Shown here: positions 16,420-25,239 of the stretch, piece by piece
How positions within the stretch are numbered: position 1 is the stretch's first letter
Layout: each line of letters begins with the position of its first letter
Source of the DNA: Peptostreptococcaceae bacterium VA2
Lineage (GTDB): Bacteria > Bacillota > Clostridia > Peptostreptococcales > Peptostreptococcaceae
Length of the DNA: 64,000 nucleotides
Direction of reading: 5' to 3'
Assembly: GCA_000686145.1 (NCBI GenBank)
Contig: JMMB01000007.1
Location: 1,984,001 to 2,048,000 of the forward strand
Notes under the pieces: model-generated
The model's input: the letters and a program-made list of their open reading frames with translations, nothing else
Told to the model about the DNA's origin: nothing
The model's database searches: none
Program-made: the position numbers and the translations under genes

Positions 16420-16794
16420 TTAATCTATAAATTCACTTGGATACTCTACTACACCGCTAACATTCTTTAGCTTTCTTTAGTGCTGTTTCTATAAGTGCTT
16501 TACCTATTTTCATACCTTGAAACTTTGGTGAAACAGACACTGGAGCTAGTGCCAAAGAATCAAATGAATCACTATTACTTTTTATTTTTATTTTTGTTAA
16601 TAATATATGTCCAACTATTTCATTTTTAACCTCAGCTACCAGAGATAATTCTTCTATAAATTCTTTACTTTTTCTTAATCTAGATACAAGCTTATGTTCA
16701 TTATGATCGCTAAACTCAGCATTTTTAAAAGCTTCTTCTACAACTTTTTCTACTATATCAAAATCCTTTTCTAATTCTTTTCTTATAATATTTC
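16420..16794 (-). pseudogene. Decayed GNAT acetyltransferase (YhbS-like)
   Basis: The minus strand reads NIIRKELEKDFDIVEKVVEE, continues through LVAEVKNEIVGHILLTKIKI and the acetyl-CoA loop VSPKFQGMKIGKALIETAL, then stops at KKAKEC. Another frame directly after reads SGVVEYPSEFID, the usual C-terminus of this family. About 40 residues and the frame are therefore lost by an internal deletion. The upstream ATG is in a different frame and reads only four codons. Confidence 0.75.
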
Positions 16795-16798
16795 CATG

Positions 16799-17266
16799 TT
16801 ATTTTACTCCTAATTTTAATTTAATTAGCATTACCTTTTCGCCCTTTGCATCGACTTCTCCGTTAAACTCAAATCCTAATTTTTCATATATTTTAATTGC
16901 TACTTTATTACAATCATAAACACTTAGAAAAATTTCATTGGTATTATATTCTTTTGATATATGCTTTATTAAAAATTTTAAACTTTCATAGCTATATCCT
17001 TTTCCTTGATGTTTACATCCAATCATAAATCTATCAAGCCATACTCTACCACAAGTTCCTTCTGATTCAAAGAAACCATACATAGCAAACCCTATTAATT
17101 TGTCTTCATCATAAACTCCAACAGGTCTCCATAAAGATAATTCTTTTGCTTCATCTAAACATTCTTGTGTACTTTCAATAAAAGTCTCTTGTCCTTTACC
17201 TACTTTTAAAGAGATTATTTCATTATAATTATCTACATTAACTTTTTTTAATATTATATTCATCAT
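16799..17266 (-). CDS. GNAT acetyltransferase, BltD/spermidine acetyltransferase-like
   Basis: Predicted acetyltransferase of 155 residues. The GKGQETFIESTQECLDEA stretch near residue 25 and the acceptor-side WRPVGVYDEDKLIGFAMYG resemble polyamine acetyltransferases such as BltD. The CoA loop is HQGKGYSYESLKFLI and the end is NKVAIKIYEKLGFEFNGE. The start is ATG, doubled (MM). The ribosome site is weak. It lies 4 bases before the acetyltransferase remnant. Polyamine as substrate is inferred from similarity only. Confidence 0.8.
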   Translation of the reverse strand: MMNIILKKVNVDNYNEIISLKVGKGQETFIESTQECLDEAKELSLWRPVGVYDEDKLIGFAMYGFFESEGTCGRVWLDRFMIGCKHQGKGYSYESLKFLIKHISKEYNTNEIFLSVYDCNKVAIKIYEKLGFEFNGEVDAKGEKVMLIKLKLGVK

Positions 17267-17414
17267 TATCTAACCTTTATCCTCTCTTAAAAAATATTCT
17301 ACATAATATCTTATGATCTATTTCTAATTGGAACGTATTTATTTTTATGTGTCTTTTATTTATATACTCTAAGAATATAATATCTATTTTAAAATATTAT
17401 TACAATGGCTTTAA

Positions 17415-17618
17415 ATAAGTAATTATATAAATGACACTACTAACCTTAAAAATTTAAAAATAAACGCACAAGATTTAGATGTGAAGATAAATTCTATTAA
17501 TAGTGAAAATACAAATATACAGTCTTTTTCTGGAGATATATCTATTAATAATTTAAGCTCTAGTAATATAGATATTGCTGTGAATGATGGAGATGTTAAT
17601 GTTGAATTTGCAAAATAA
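17415..17618 (+). pseudogene. C-terminal fragment of a beta-strand-repeat protein
   Basis: A 67-codon open stretch without a start codon (a TAA precedes it) ends at 17618. It reads NLKNLKINAQDLDVKINS, then SGDISINNLSSSNIDIAVND and finishes GDVNVEFAK. The alternating polar/hydrophobic pattern with repeated GD turns resembles the C-terminus of DUF4097-type surface proteins. The rest of the gene is absent, so this is a relic. Confidence 0.5.
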
Positions 17619-17634
17619 ATTTTAAAACTTTTTA

Positions 17635-17663
17635 TTTACATTCTATATTTATATGTGTATAAT
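17635..17663 (+). promoter_or_regulatory. Promoter of the brnQ leader transcript
   Basis: TTTACA (17635-17640), 17-base spacer, TATAAT (17658-17663). Transcription should begin near 17670, giving a leader of about 310 bases before brnQ. Confidence 0.65.
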
Positions 17664-17715
17664 AACGTTTAACAATACAAAATTCACAAATATTCTTGAT
17701 AAGGAGATTTTTAAT

Positions 17716-17787
17716 ATGATAACTAACATGAACTTAACTAATACTTTAAAATTAAATACATATTATTATTTTAGCTATTTTAGTTAG
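17716..17787 (+). CDS. Tyr/Phe-rich leader peptide of the brnQ attenuator
   Basis: A 23-residue peptide from ATG 17716, with AAGGAG 9 bases upstream. Its sequence is MITNMNLTNTLKLN, then TYYYFSYFS and a TAG. Four Tyr and two Phe fall in the last eight codons, an arrangement of control codons like that of amino-acid biosynthesis leaders. The stop codon overlaps the first base of stem 1 of the attenuator. It is too short for most gene finders. Confidence 0.7.
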   Translation: MITNMNLTNTLKLNTYYYFSYFS

Positions 17788-17953
17788 GTTTGTGTTTATG
17801 ATAAAAATTTTAATCATAGATACAAACCCTAGACGTTTGTATCTGTGATGGCTAAGATTAATTTGTTATGTAGGCCACATAGATAAATACTATGTGGCTT
17901 TTTTATATCCTCGGATTGTAATAGTCACATAGTGTATGCTATGTGGCTTTTTT
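17787..17953 (+). promoter_or_regulatory. Translation-coupled attenuator with tandem terminators
   Basis: Segment 1 (17787-17802) pairs with 2 (17813-17828), 16 pairs with two wobbles. Segment 2 can instead pair with 3 (17835-17849), 15 pairs. Segment 3 (17840-17852) can also pair with 17874-17885, the 5' arm of terminator 1 (GCCACATAG / CTATGTGGC, then T6). The same segment 3 fits the 5' arm of terminator 2 (17924-17932 / 17939-17947, then T6). A ribosome stalled on the Tyr/Phe codons leaves 1:2 free to form, so 3 can disarm the terminators. A ribosome at the stop codon masks 1, giving 2:3 and termination. Confidence 0.7.
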
Positions 17954-17981
17954 GTATAAAAAAAAAGAAAGAGGTATAATT

Positions 17982-19271
17982 ATGAAAAAAAATCTAGACA
18001 TTATTATTATTGGTTTCGCATTATTTTCGGTATTCTTCGGTGCAGGAAATTTAATATTTCCTCCATTCATAGGGGTAACATCTGGTAGCGGTTGGTTAGT
18101 AAGCTTTTTAGGATTCGCTATTGCAGATATAGGTATGATTCTTTTATCTATTAACGCTGTTGCAAAGGCTGGTTCTTACCAAGGAGTTGTAGGAAAAGCT
18201 GGTAAGAAATTTGGACTTACTTTAGAAGTTATTATGATGCTTTGTTTAGGGCCAATTCTTGTTATTCCAAGAACTAGTGCAACAACTTTTGAAATGAGTA
18301 TTAACCCATTATTTCCTTCAGTAAACCCTGTTATATTCTCTATTTTATTCTTTGGTTTAACTCTTATTTTAACTATAAAGCCAACTAAGGTTATGGATAT
18401 TATCGGTAAATTTTTAACTCCAGTACTTCTAATTGCTTTATTCGTATTAATAGGCAAAGGAATACTTTCTCCAATAGGAAAATTAGTTCCAGCTACTGAT
18501 TCACAAAGCTTATTCTCAACTGGACTTACTCAAGGATACCAAACTATGGATGCTCTTGGAATAGGTGGAGTTACTGCACTTATTATGACTTCATTCTTAG
18601 CTAAAGGCTACAAAGATAAAAAAGAAGTTGCAAGCCTTACAGTAAAAGCATCTTTAGTTGCAGGTATTGGTCTTATATTAGTGTACGGTGGTCTTACTTA
18701 CTTAGGAGCTACTGTTTCTACGATTTACGATGCTAATGTTTCTCAAACTGCACTATTAGTTAATATAACAAAGCAATTATTAGGTCATACTGGATCAGTT
18801 TTATTAAGTATAATTGTTGCTTTTGCTTGTCTTACTACAGCTGTAGGTTTAACTTCAGTTACTGCTAAATACTTTGAAGATGTTACTAATAAAAAATTCA
18901 AATACGAGCATCTGGTTACATTAATTTGTGTATTTAGTGCTGTAGTTTCTAATTTAGGTGTTGATAAAATAATTTCTATAGCAGCTCCTATATTAACAGT
19001 TTTATACCCTGTATCTATTGTTTTAGTTTTAATGGCATCTTTCAAAAATGTATTTACTAAAAATTCTACTTACAAAGGTGCTGCTTACGCTACTTTATTA
19101 GTAAGCATACTTACTGTTATTGATAGCTTAGGTGTTAATATAAGTTTAATACACACTCTTCCTTTTGATAGTTTAGGATTTAACTGGATAGTACCATCTA
19201 TATTAGGAGGTATTATAGGTACACTTATTTTTAAAGAAGATTCTTTAGTTTTAAATAAAAACGCTCAATAA
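17982..19271 (+). CDS. brnQ: BrnQ-family amino acid transporter
   Basis: Cation-coupled amino acid uptake permease in the cell membrane, 429 residues with about 12 hydrophobic helices. The family signature FFGAGNLIFPPFIG lies near residue 25, and PRTSATTFEMSI near 95. The start is ATG 17982 (MKKNLDIIIIG), with AAAGAGGT upstream; 13 further in-frame codons upstream run into terminator 2 and are rejected. The BrnQ family normally carries Leu/Ile/Val. The Tyr/Phe-coded attenuator upstream suggests aromatic amino acids may be the regulated or transported substrates in this organism. Confidence 0.88.
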   Translation: MKKNLDIIIIGFALFSVFFGAGNLIFPPFIGVTSGSGWLVSFLGFAIADIGMILLSINAVAKAGSYQGVVGKAGKKFGLTLEVIMMLCLGPILVIPRTSATTFEMSINPLFPSVNPVIFSILFFGLTLILTIKPTKVMDIIGKFLTPVLLIALFVLIGKGILSPIGKLVPATDSQSLFSTGLTQGYQTMDALGIGGVTALIMTSFLAKGYKDKKEVASLTVKASLVAGIGLILVYGGLTYLGATVSTIYDANVSQTALLVNITKQLLGHTGSVLLSIIVAFACLTTAVGLTSVTAKYFEDVTNKKFKYEHLVTLICVFSAVVSNLGVDKIISIAAPILTVLYPVSIVLVLMASFKNVFTKNSTYKGAAYATLLVSILTVIDSLGVNISLIHTLPFDSLGFNWIVPSILGGIIGTLIFKEDSLVLNKNAQ

Positions 19272-19320
19272 AAATAGTGTAGATAAATTTATTAATTGTA
19301 ATTTATCTACACTATTTTTT
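19271..19320. terminator. Bidirectional terminator between brnQ and tetR
   Basis: A near-perfect 19-pair stem, AATAGTGTAGATAAATT and its complement, with T6 after it on the plus strand and an A-rich start that gives a T run on the minus strand. Confidence 0.8.
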
Positions 19321-19330
19321 AATTTTAGTA

Positions 19331-19975
19331 TCAAGTTAAAGCTTTTTTTATACACTGTATAACAATTTTTTTTTCATATTCATCGTCCCAGCTAAGCTCT
19401 GGATATAACACAAATCTTGGCACCAAATATCCAAATAAATTAGTTATTATGATACGAAAAATAGTATTAGAAGATATATCTATTATTTCTCCTTTTTGCT
19501 TGAACAGATTAATTGTTTTTTCAAAGCTAGGATAAACATTTTCTAAAAATAAAGATTTAATATCTTCTCGAACGTCTTCTTGAGCCGTAATCTCTTGTAT
19601 TAACACCTTTATAAGAGGGGTTTCTTTTTTTGCAAATTCAATTCGGTCTTCTATAATACAATTTAAAAATGTATCGAAATTTATATAATCTTTAGCTATT
19701 ACTTCTTCTACAAAACTTTTAGCTATAATATCTCCAATAAACCTCATATAAGAAGGACGCACAATAGCATTTAGCAAATCTTTTTTGGTTTTGTATTGAC
19801 GAAATATAGTTCCCTCTGCAACCCCTGCCCTCTTAGCTATTTCTCCTGTTGATACTTTTTCATATCCTTTTTCACTAATAAGTTCTACTGCTGCAATCAA
19901 AATATTTTTTTGTTTTAATGTAAGTTTTTGCTCATTGTTGCTATCTTCTGTAATATATTTCATCCATTCTTTCAA
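19331..19975 (-). CDS. TetR-family repressor of the adjacent ABC exporter
   Basis: A 214-residue regulator. The N-terminal HTH reads ILIAAVELISEKGYEKVST, then GEIAKRAGVAEGTIFRQYKTKKDLL; the C-terminal 150 residues are the ligand-binding/dimer domain. It starts at TTG 19975 with GTGAGGA upstream. It is the last gene of an operon (ATPase, permease, regulator; 15-base gap to the permease). The palindrome at 21767-21780 beside the operon promoter is the likely autoregulatory operator. The ligand is unknown, probably a drug-like substrate of the exporter. Confidence 0.88.
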   Translation of the reverse strand: MKEWMKYITEDSNNEQKLTLKQKNILIAAVELISEKGYEKVSTGEIAKRAGVAEGTIFRQYKTKKDLLNAIVRPSYMRFIGDIIAKSFVEEVIAKDYINFDTFLNCIIEDRIEFAKKETPLIKVLIQEITAQEDVREDIKSLFLENVYPSFEKTINLFKQKGEIIDISSNTIFRIIITNLFGYLVPRFVLYPELSWDDEYEKKIVIQCIKKALT

Positions 19976-19989
19976 TTTAATTCCTCACC

Positions 19990-21018
19990 TTACCATATCC
20001 TATGTTTCTTAAGTGCTAGTATGTTTAAAATAGCAAATACTACTGTGAATGTCAACAATATGCCCAAACTTGGCAATATATCCATAAATGATGCTCCACG
20101 TATCATAACACCATTAAGTGCTTGAGATGCATAAGTTAGTGGCATAAATTTTGATATCCATTGTAGAGGTTCTACCATCGTTCTTACTGAAAACAATCCA
20201 CATAAAAACGCTTGTGGTAATATAACTAGTGGTATAAATTGTATCATTTGTAATTCATTATTTGCGTAAGATGATAAAAACATTCCAAGGCTAAGTGCGC
20301 ATAATGCAATTATCACAGTAATTAATAAAATCAAACCTATCTCACCAGCACTATATATATCTAGCACCCAAATACTATATGCAGATATTATTGTTGATTG
20401 GAAAATAGTGAAAATCCCAAAACCTATCAAATATCCTAGTACTATTTCATATCTTTTTATAGGAGTTGCTAAAAGCCTTTCTAAAGTTCCAGTTGTGCGT
20501 TCACGTAAAAAACTTACTCCTGAAATTAAAAATACAAAGAAGAATATGAAAAATCCTATTAACACAGGTCCTATATAATCTATAGTTCCCATATCATCAC
20601 TACCATAGTAATTATCTATATTTAATTTTGGTGCATTAGCTTGATTTGGCATTTTTTTACTTATAGCGCCTTTTATAACATTCGAAACTTTCATATTTAT
20701 TGAACTATCTGATCCATTAAGAGTAACATTTATATCATTGTTATCCTTTTGTATATAAGCATCTAGTTCTTGATTTTTAAATTTTGTTTCTGCTTGTTCT
20801 TTAGTTATTATAAATACATTGTCTTCTTTTTCTAATGAACTTAAAGTTTTTTGTATATTTTCATTTTCAACTCCTATATCTAGTTTTGCATCCTGTTCAC
20901 TAAATACGTAATTCATAAGAGTTAAAATAAGTATAGGAGCCAAAATAAGTAATGCTAGAGTTCTTTTATCTCTAAAAAACTGTCTTATAATTCTATTTAT
21001 AATTGCACTAATTCTCAT
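19990..21018 (-). CDS. ABC-2 type exporter permease
   Basis: A 342-residue membrane subunit with one N-terminal helix (LALLILAPILILTLMNYVF), an external domain of about 130 residues, and five C-terminal helices. The ABC-2 signature RERTTGTLERLLATPIKRYE lies near residue 175. AGGAGGAGATAAAG precedes the ATG. The start overlaps the end of the ATPase gene by 11 bases. Efflux direction and drug-type substrate are inferred from the family and from the TetR partner. Confidence 0.9.
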   Translation of the reverse strand: MRISAIINRIIRQFFRDKRTLALLILAPILILTLMNYVFSEQDAKLDIGVENENIQKTLSSLEKEDNVFIITKEQAETKFKNQELDAYIQKDNNDINVTLNGSDSSINMKVSNVIKGAISKKMPNQANAPKLNIDNYYGSDDMGTIDYIGPVLIGFFIFFFVFLISGVSFLRERTTGTLERLLATPIKRYEIVLGYLIGFGIFTIFQSTIISAYSIWVLDIYSAGEIGLILLITVIIALCALSLGMFLSSYANNELQMIQFIPLVILPQAFLCGLFSVRTMVEPLQWISKFMPLTYASQALNGVMIRGASFMDILPSLGILLTFTVVFAILNILALKKHRIW

Positions 21019-21742
21019 CTTTATCTCCTCCTAATTTTAAAAATACTTCTTCTAAGTCATTACAATTGTATTCTTTTATTAAATCACTTGGCTTTCCAAC
21101 AGATATACAATTTCCATCTCTTAACATAGCTACTCTGTCACATTTCATAGCTTCATCCATAACATGAGTTGTTATTATTATGCTTACTCCAGAATTTTTA
21201 AGATTTTCTAATTCTAACCATATTTGTTTTCTAAGTACTGGATCCATTCCTACTGTTGGCTCATCTAATACTAATATCTTAGGAGAATTTACTAAGGATA
21301 TAGCTAAAGATAGTCTACGTTTCATGCCTCCTGAAAATGTACTTACAATTTTTTTGGCATGTTCATTTAGATTTACTACTTCAAGCGCTTCGTTTATCTT
21401 TTTACTATATTCTTTTTTGGGAATTTTATATAACTGGCAATAAAATTTCATATTTTCTTCACAAGTTAAATCTGTATATAAAGCATCTGCCTGAGCTGTA
21501 TACCCTATACTTTCTATTGTTTTTAAATCAGGAACTTTATTCCCCATTATTTCTATTAGTCCACTATTTGGATATTCCATTCCCATAAGAAGTCTAATTA
21601 ATGTAGTTTTACCTGCTCCTGAAGGTCCTAGCAGTCCAAATATCTCTCCTTTTATAACGTCAAAAGATATATTATTTAATATCTTTTGCTTTTTATAAGA
21701 TTTGTATATATTTTCAATGTGGATACAATTTGCTGTAGACAT
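21008..21742 (-). CDS. ABC exporter ATPase
   Basis: A 244-residue ATPase from ATG 21742 (MSTANCIHIEN), with AGGAGATGAG upstream; an in-frame codon at 21814 falls inside the promoter and is rejected. Walker A GPSGAGKTTL, signature FSGGMKRRLSLA, Walker B ILVLDEPTVGMD, H-loop TTHVMDEA. First gene of the TetR-controlled exporter operon. Confidence 0.9.
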   Translation of the reverse strand: MSTANCIHIENIYKSYKKQKILNNISFDVIKGEIFGLLGPSGAGKTTLIRLLMGMEYPNSGLIEIMGNKVPDLKTIESIGYTAQADALYTDLTCEENMKFYCQLYKIPKKEYSKKINEALEVVNLNEHAKKIVSTFSGGMKRRLSLAISLVNSPKILVLDEPTVGMDPVLRKQIWLELENLKNSGVSIIITTHVMDEAMKCDRVAMLRDGNCISVGKPSDLIKEYNCNDLEEVFLKLGGDKDEN

Positions 21743-21766
21743 TTTCTCATCTCCTTTTAATAATAA

Positions 21767-21814
21767 TGAGTGATTACTCACTTTAATTTTATTACCATTA
21801 ATTATACTTGTCAA
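21767..21814 (-). promoter_or_regulatory. Promoter and TetR operator of the exporter operon
   Basis: Minus-strand TTGACA (21814-21809), 17-base spacer, TAAAAT (21791-21786). Immediately downstream is TGAGTAATCACTCA (21780-21767), a 14-base palindrome with one mismatch that covers the transcription start zone. The operon's own TetR protein is the natural ligand. Confidence 0.65.
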
Positions 21815-21900
21815 TAAAAATAAAAGAAAGTTATTGATGTTTGTTGATAATCGATGTATTTATGGTCTTTCTTGTAAAAAAACAAATAAAAATTTCATCA

Positions 21901-21935
21901 AAAGTAAGGTGTCGCAATTTACGACACCTTACTTT
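21901..21935 (-). terminator. Hairpin after the 21949-23187 gene
   Basis: AAAGTAAGGTGTCG pairs fully with CGACACCTTACTTT around a 7-base loop. It is a strong stem; the T run on the minus strand is short. Confidence 0.6.
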
Positions 21936-21948
21936 ATATTTATATATA

Positions 21949-23187
21949 CTATATTTCTTCGTTTACTATGTTTGCTTCTACACCACGACCTATTTCTTCA
22001 TATACTTTCCCTGTATATAAAGTTTCTTTAGTTTTTTCATCTATTACATGTACATACTGTGTATAGACTTGAGATGAATTAATTTTATCATCATCTGGAT
22101 ATTGTTGAGTAATCAAATAAATTTTATTATTAGCTACTTTTACTTTCGCTACATTACTTATAAAAGATGACTGTTCATTTTTTACAGTATATTTATCATT
22201 AGATAATATTTTTTTATTATCTAAATCTATAGTTAACTTATATATATCTGTGCTTACTTTTTTATCGTAATCATAACTCATAAAGCTAACTTTATTACCA
22301 TCTATACAATAATCATCTAATGAACTTTGATTTTTAATAGATGTTGGTATTTCTCTGATATTAATTTTATTTGTCTTTAAATCATATTCTACTAAATCAT
22401 ATTTTGTTTCGTATTTTTTATTTTCAAGTTCATTATATCTATTTATTGTCATATATACTTTGTCTTTATGTGAAAAAGTTATATTTCCTATAGATGCTAG
22501 TTTTTCTTTATCGCTCATTTTTTGACTAAAAATTTGCTCACTGCTTTCATTTTCTAAGTTAAGTTTATATACATTAATTAAACATTCTTTGCTAGCATGT
22601 ATTTGCTCTTCTTCTTTGCTAATATAATTTGGTTGTATATCTATATTAACTACTAAATATAAATTTCCTTGATATTTTATAGCTACTGAAGTGTAGTTTG
22701 TTTCGTTATCATCTTTAATAGAAGCTTTTATAGGTATCTCATAAGATGTTATTTCATTAGTTTGTAAGTTTTTATCTGTTACATAAGCTGTATATTGATG
22801 TTGTACTACGCTTGAATAATCATCATAATTCTCATTTAGTTGAACATGTCCTTTACTTTTATCGTCTTGATATGTTTGTTCTTGATAACTTATATTTTTT
22901 AATAAATCTCTATCTTTTATATTTTCTTTTGTTGAAGGAATATCATATGGAACTTCTTTTGCATAATTTTCTATCTCTAAATTATCTTTTGATATTTTTA
23001 CTGATTTAGTTTTATACATACCTTCATTTTCTTGATATACTATATTCATACCTTCTAGAGCTTGTCTATTTCCTTTTATATCAACAATTTTTTGATTACT
23101 TTTATTGCTTATTCCTAAATATATAGAAGTAGTAGCTATCAACCCTATAGTTAATGCTAATACTATTTTTGATAATCTTTTATTCAT
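21949..23187 (-). CDS. Membrane-anchored extracytoplasmic protein of unknown function
   Basis: Not recognised. It has 412 residues from ATG 23187, preceded by GGGGGGAAAGTTG; the TTG one codon earlier is less likely. An N-terminal signal/anchor (IVLALTIGLIATTSIYLGI) is followed by a hydrophilic, beta-rich region with repeated strand-turn units (for instance ITFSHKDKVYMTINRY, NKIYLITQQYP), suggesting a beta-propeller-like fold outside the membrane. It lies 15 bases after the YtrC-like permease gene of the GntR-ABC operon, so it is probably an accessory protein of that system. Similar position: the extracytoplasmic subunits of Ytr-type operons. Confidence 0.7.
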   Translation of the reverse strand: MNKRLSKIVLALTIGLIATTSIYLGISNKSNQKIVDIKGNRQALEGMNIVYQENEGMYKTKSVKISKDNLEIENYAKEVPYDIPSTKENIKDRDLLKNISYQEQTYQDDKSKGHVQLNENYDDYSSVVQHQYTAYVTDKNLQTNEITSYEIPIKASIKDDNETNYTSVAIKYQGNLYLVVNIDIQPNYISKEEEQIHASKECLINVYKLNLENESSEQIFSQKMSDKEKLASIGNITFSHKDKVYMTINRYNELENKKYETKYDLVEYDLKTNKINIREIPTSIKNQSSLDDYCIDGNKVSFMSYDYDKKVSTDIYKLTIDLDNKKILSNDKYTVKNEQSSFISNVAKVKVANNKIYLITQQYPDDDKINSSQVYTQYVHVIDEKTKETLYTGKVYEEIGRGVEANIVNEEI

Positions 23188-23202
23188 CAACTTTCCCCCC
23201 TT

Positions 23203-24015
23203 TTACAAATGTATTTTCTTATTTATAAGATAATAAGATAATGTTGTTGATATTGTAAATAATGCTATATAATAGATGCTATGTAAAACTAATATTTTAT
23301 CACTATAATCTGCATAAGAAATTATAAACGCATAAATTAATATAGAAGCTAGCGTGTATATGATTGCAAGTACCATTCCTTTTATTTTAAAAGATTTTTG
23401 TATCATTATTGCTGTAAATATTACTAACACAGCTAATATGACACCAATTACATCTATCATTATAAAGTCTAATAAATACGGCTGTATTAAATACAATGAT
23501 GATGAATTTAGTATTGCATATTTAGTTTGATATATATCTATATTGCATAGCATTTTTATTATATTTGCGTCAATAGCCCACGATAATATCTGTGTCATAA
23601 TAACTCCATATATCATAACTACTATAGTCATAGCTTTTGATATGTATATTGCAAATTTGTTATTTGGTAGCATAAATAATGTGTATGCAGTTTTATTTTT
23701 ACCTACAAAATCTCTATACCAAATTACAATACAATATATTAAACAAAATATAACTGCTATACCTAGTATAATTGTAGTAAATAAATATATATCGTCAATT
23801 CCACCCTTAAATAATAATTCATTTTTTACTAATGATGATTTTAATAATTCCATACTAGCTTTTGCTTTTGCTTTTGATGCTGCAATGCCTACTTGACTAT
23901 GTAATTCTTTTACTACAATACCTATATTCCCAACTAATAAAAGACCTAATAGTGTAAAATATAGTTTGTGTATTCTTTTAAATTCTATGTTATATAAAGT
24001 TAATATTTTATTCAC
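23203..24015 (-). CDS. ABC permease of the GntR-linked operon
   Basis: A 270-residue membrane protein with about six helices, starting MNKILTLYNIEFKRIHKLY. The N-terminal LYNIEFKRI segment is typical of ABC-2-like subunits. The start is GTG 24015, overlapping the ATPase stop by 8 bases, which implies translational coupling. It resembles permeases of Ytr-like operons; the substrate is unknown. Confidence 0.75.
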   Translation of the reverse strand: MNKILTLYNIEFKRIHKLYFTLLGLLLVGNIGIVVKELHSQVGIAASKAKAKASMELLKSSLVKNELLFKGGIDDIYLFTTIILGIAVIFCLIYCIVIWYRDFVGKNKTAYTLFMLPNNKFAIYISKAMTIVVMIYGVIMTQILSWAIDANIIKMLCNIDIYQTKYAILNSSSLYLIQPYLLDFIMIDVIGVILAVLVIFTAIMIQKSFKIKGMVLAIIYTLASILIYAFIISYADYSDKILVLHSIYYIALFTISTTLSYYLINKKIHL

Positions 24016-24700
24016 CCCTATATACCTCCCTCATCTTATCAATTATAGACTTACCTTCATTTTCACGAGTTTCTTCAGCATTAAATTCAAATGCTATTTT
24101 ACCGTTGTCTATAACAATTACATCATCCACTATCATTTCTATTTCTGCTATTTCATGAGTAGTTATAACTATACTTTGCTCATCATTCATATATTTTGCC
24201 ATAACCCCTATAAATTCTTCTCTTTTAAATATATCAATTCCTGAAAATGGCTCATCTAATAATGTATATTTTGCATTTTGTGCAAAACCTAATATTATCT
24301 TAACCCTAGCTTTGTTCCCCTTAGATAAACTAGATATAAGCCTATCATCACTTAAATTAAATATTTTAAGCATTTCATAGGCTTTTTCATCATCCCAGTT
24401 TACATAAAATTCTTTCATAAATTCAAAGCTTTCTTTTATAGTAAGCTGTGGAAAATGGCTATCTATATCAGGCACAAATGCTAGTTTGTTATAAGTTTTA
24501 GAGCTTAATTTTTCATTATCTATAAGTATTTCCCCCTTGTCAACTCTTATAAGCCCAGCTATAGCTTTTAGTGTTGTTGACTTTCCAACACCGTTTATTC
24601 CTAGTATACAAGTTATTTTTCCTTCTTTTATATTAAAAGATATATCATCAAGAGCTTTAATCTTTTTATATTTTTTTACCACATTTTTTACTTCTATCAC
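24008..24700 (-). CDS. ABC ATPase, YtrB-like
   Basis: A 230-residue ATPase from GTG 24700, with TAGGGGG upstream. Walker A is GINGVGKSTTL, the signature is LSKGNKARV (Lys variant of LSGGQ, common in this subgroup), Walker B is YTLLDEPFSGID and the H-loop is TTHEIAE. The gene follows the GntR regulator by 12 bases. Confidence 0.88.
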   Translation of the reverse strand: MIEVKNVVKKYKKIKALDDISFNIKEGKITCILGINGVGKSTTLKAIAGLIRVDKGEILIDNEKLSSKTYNKLAFVPDIDSHFPQLTIKESFEFMKEFYVNWDDEKAYEMLKIFNLSDDRLISSLSKGNKARVKIILGFAQNAKYTLLDEPFSGIDIFKREEFIGVMAKYMNDEQSIVITTHEIAEIEMIVDDVIVIDNGKIAFEFNAEETRENEGKSIIDKMREVYRGE

Positions 24701-24712
24701 ACTTTTATCCCC

Positions 24713-25069
24713 CTAATATCTATCATTTATTATTTGTACAAGTTCTTCTTTTTCAACATTTATAGCTTTCATATTTTCTATAAAATCTTTTAAAGATTCA
24801 TCTATAAGATCATGTCTTACTTTTGTTATTATTTTTTCATCAGATGTTATAGTGCTTTGATAGCTTCTAGCCGTATTTATAATCCCCATATCTTCCATCT
24901 CCTTATATGCCTTTTGTACTGTATTTGGATTTACTTTTATTTTTATTGCCATTTCTCTTCTAGAGGGAATAACCTCCCCTGGGTTTAAATTACCTATTAC
25001 TATTTGTTGTTTTACGTATTTTACTATTTGAAGATATACTGGTTCTTTCTCGTTTGCTGTAAAGTTCAT
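24713..25069 (-). CDS. GntR-family regulator, YtrA type
   Basis: A 118-residue regulator with the short YtrA architecture: winged HTH (PVYLQIVKYVKQQIVIGNL, PSRREMAIKIKVNPNTVQKA, YKEMEDMGIINTARSYQS) and only a short dimerisation tail. GGAGGTGGTTAA precedes the ATG. First gene of an operon with ATPase, permease and an extracytoplasmic protein. YtrA-type proteins repress their own operon until cell-wall-active compounds appear; that role here is inferred. Confidence 0.88.
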   Translation of the reverse strand: MNFTANEKEPVYLQIVKYVKQQIVIGNLNPGEVIPSRREMAIKIKVNPNTVQKAYKEMEDMGIINTARSYQSTITSDEKIITKVRHDLIDESLKDFIENMKAINVEKEELVQIINDRY

Positions 25070-25120
25070 TTAACCACCTCCGTATCACCGTATTATCTCA
25101 GTAGTACACCTTATATCTGT

Positions 25121-25149
25121 ATTATATACATAGTACGGTTGTAAATCAA
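25121..25149 (-). promoter_or_regulatory. Promoter of the GntR-ABC operon
   Basis: Minus-strand TTGATT (25149-25144), 17-base spacer, TATAAT (25126-25121). GTACTATGTATATAATAC overlaps the -10 and is an imperfect palindrome, like known YtrA operators. A second GTAC and repeated ATAATACGG/GATACGG lie between promoter and gene. Confidence 0.55.
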
Positions 25150-25184
25150 GTATATTTTTTAATTTTATTTATTTACACTATAAA

Positions 25185-25206
25185 TAGGCAGACTAAAGTC
25201 TACCTA
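25185..25206 (-). terminator. Hairpin after the MFS gene
   Basis: TAGGCAGACT pairs with AGTCTACCTA (one wobble). The minus-strand tail is T-rich but broken. Confidence 0.5.
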
Positions 25207-25239
25207 CTTACATACATATTTTAATATAGTTATATACTT

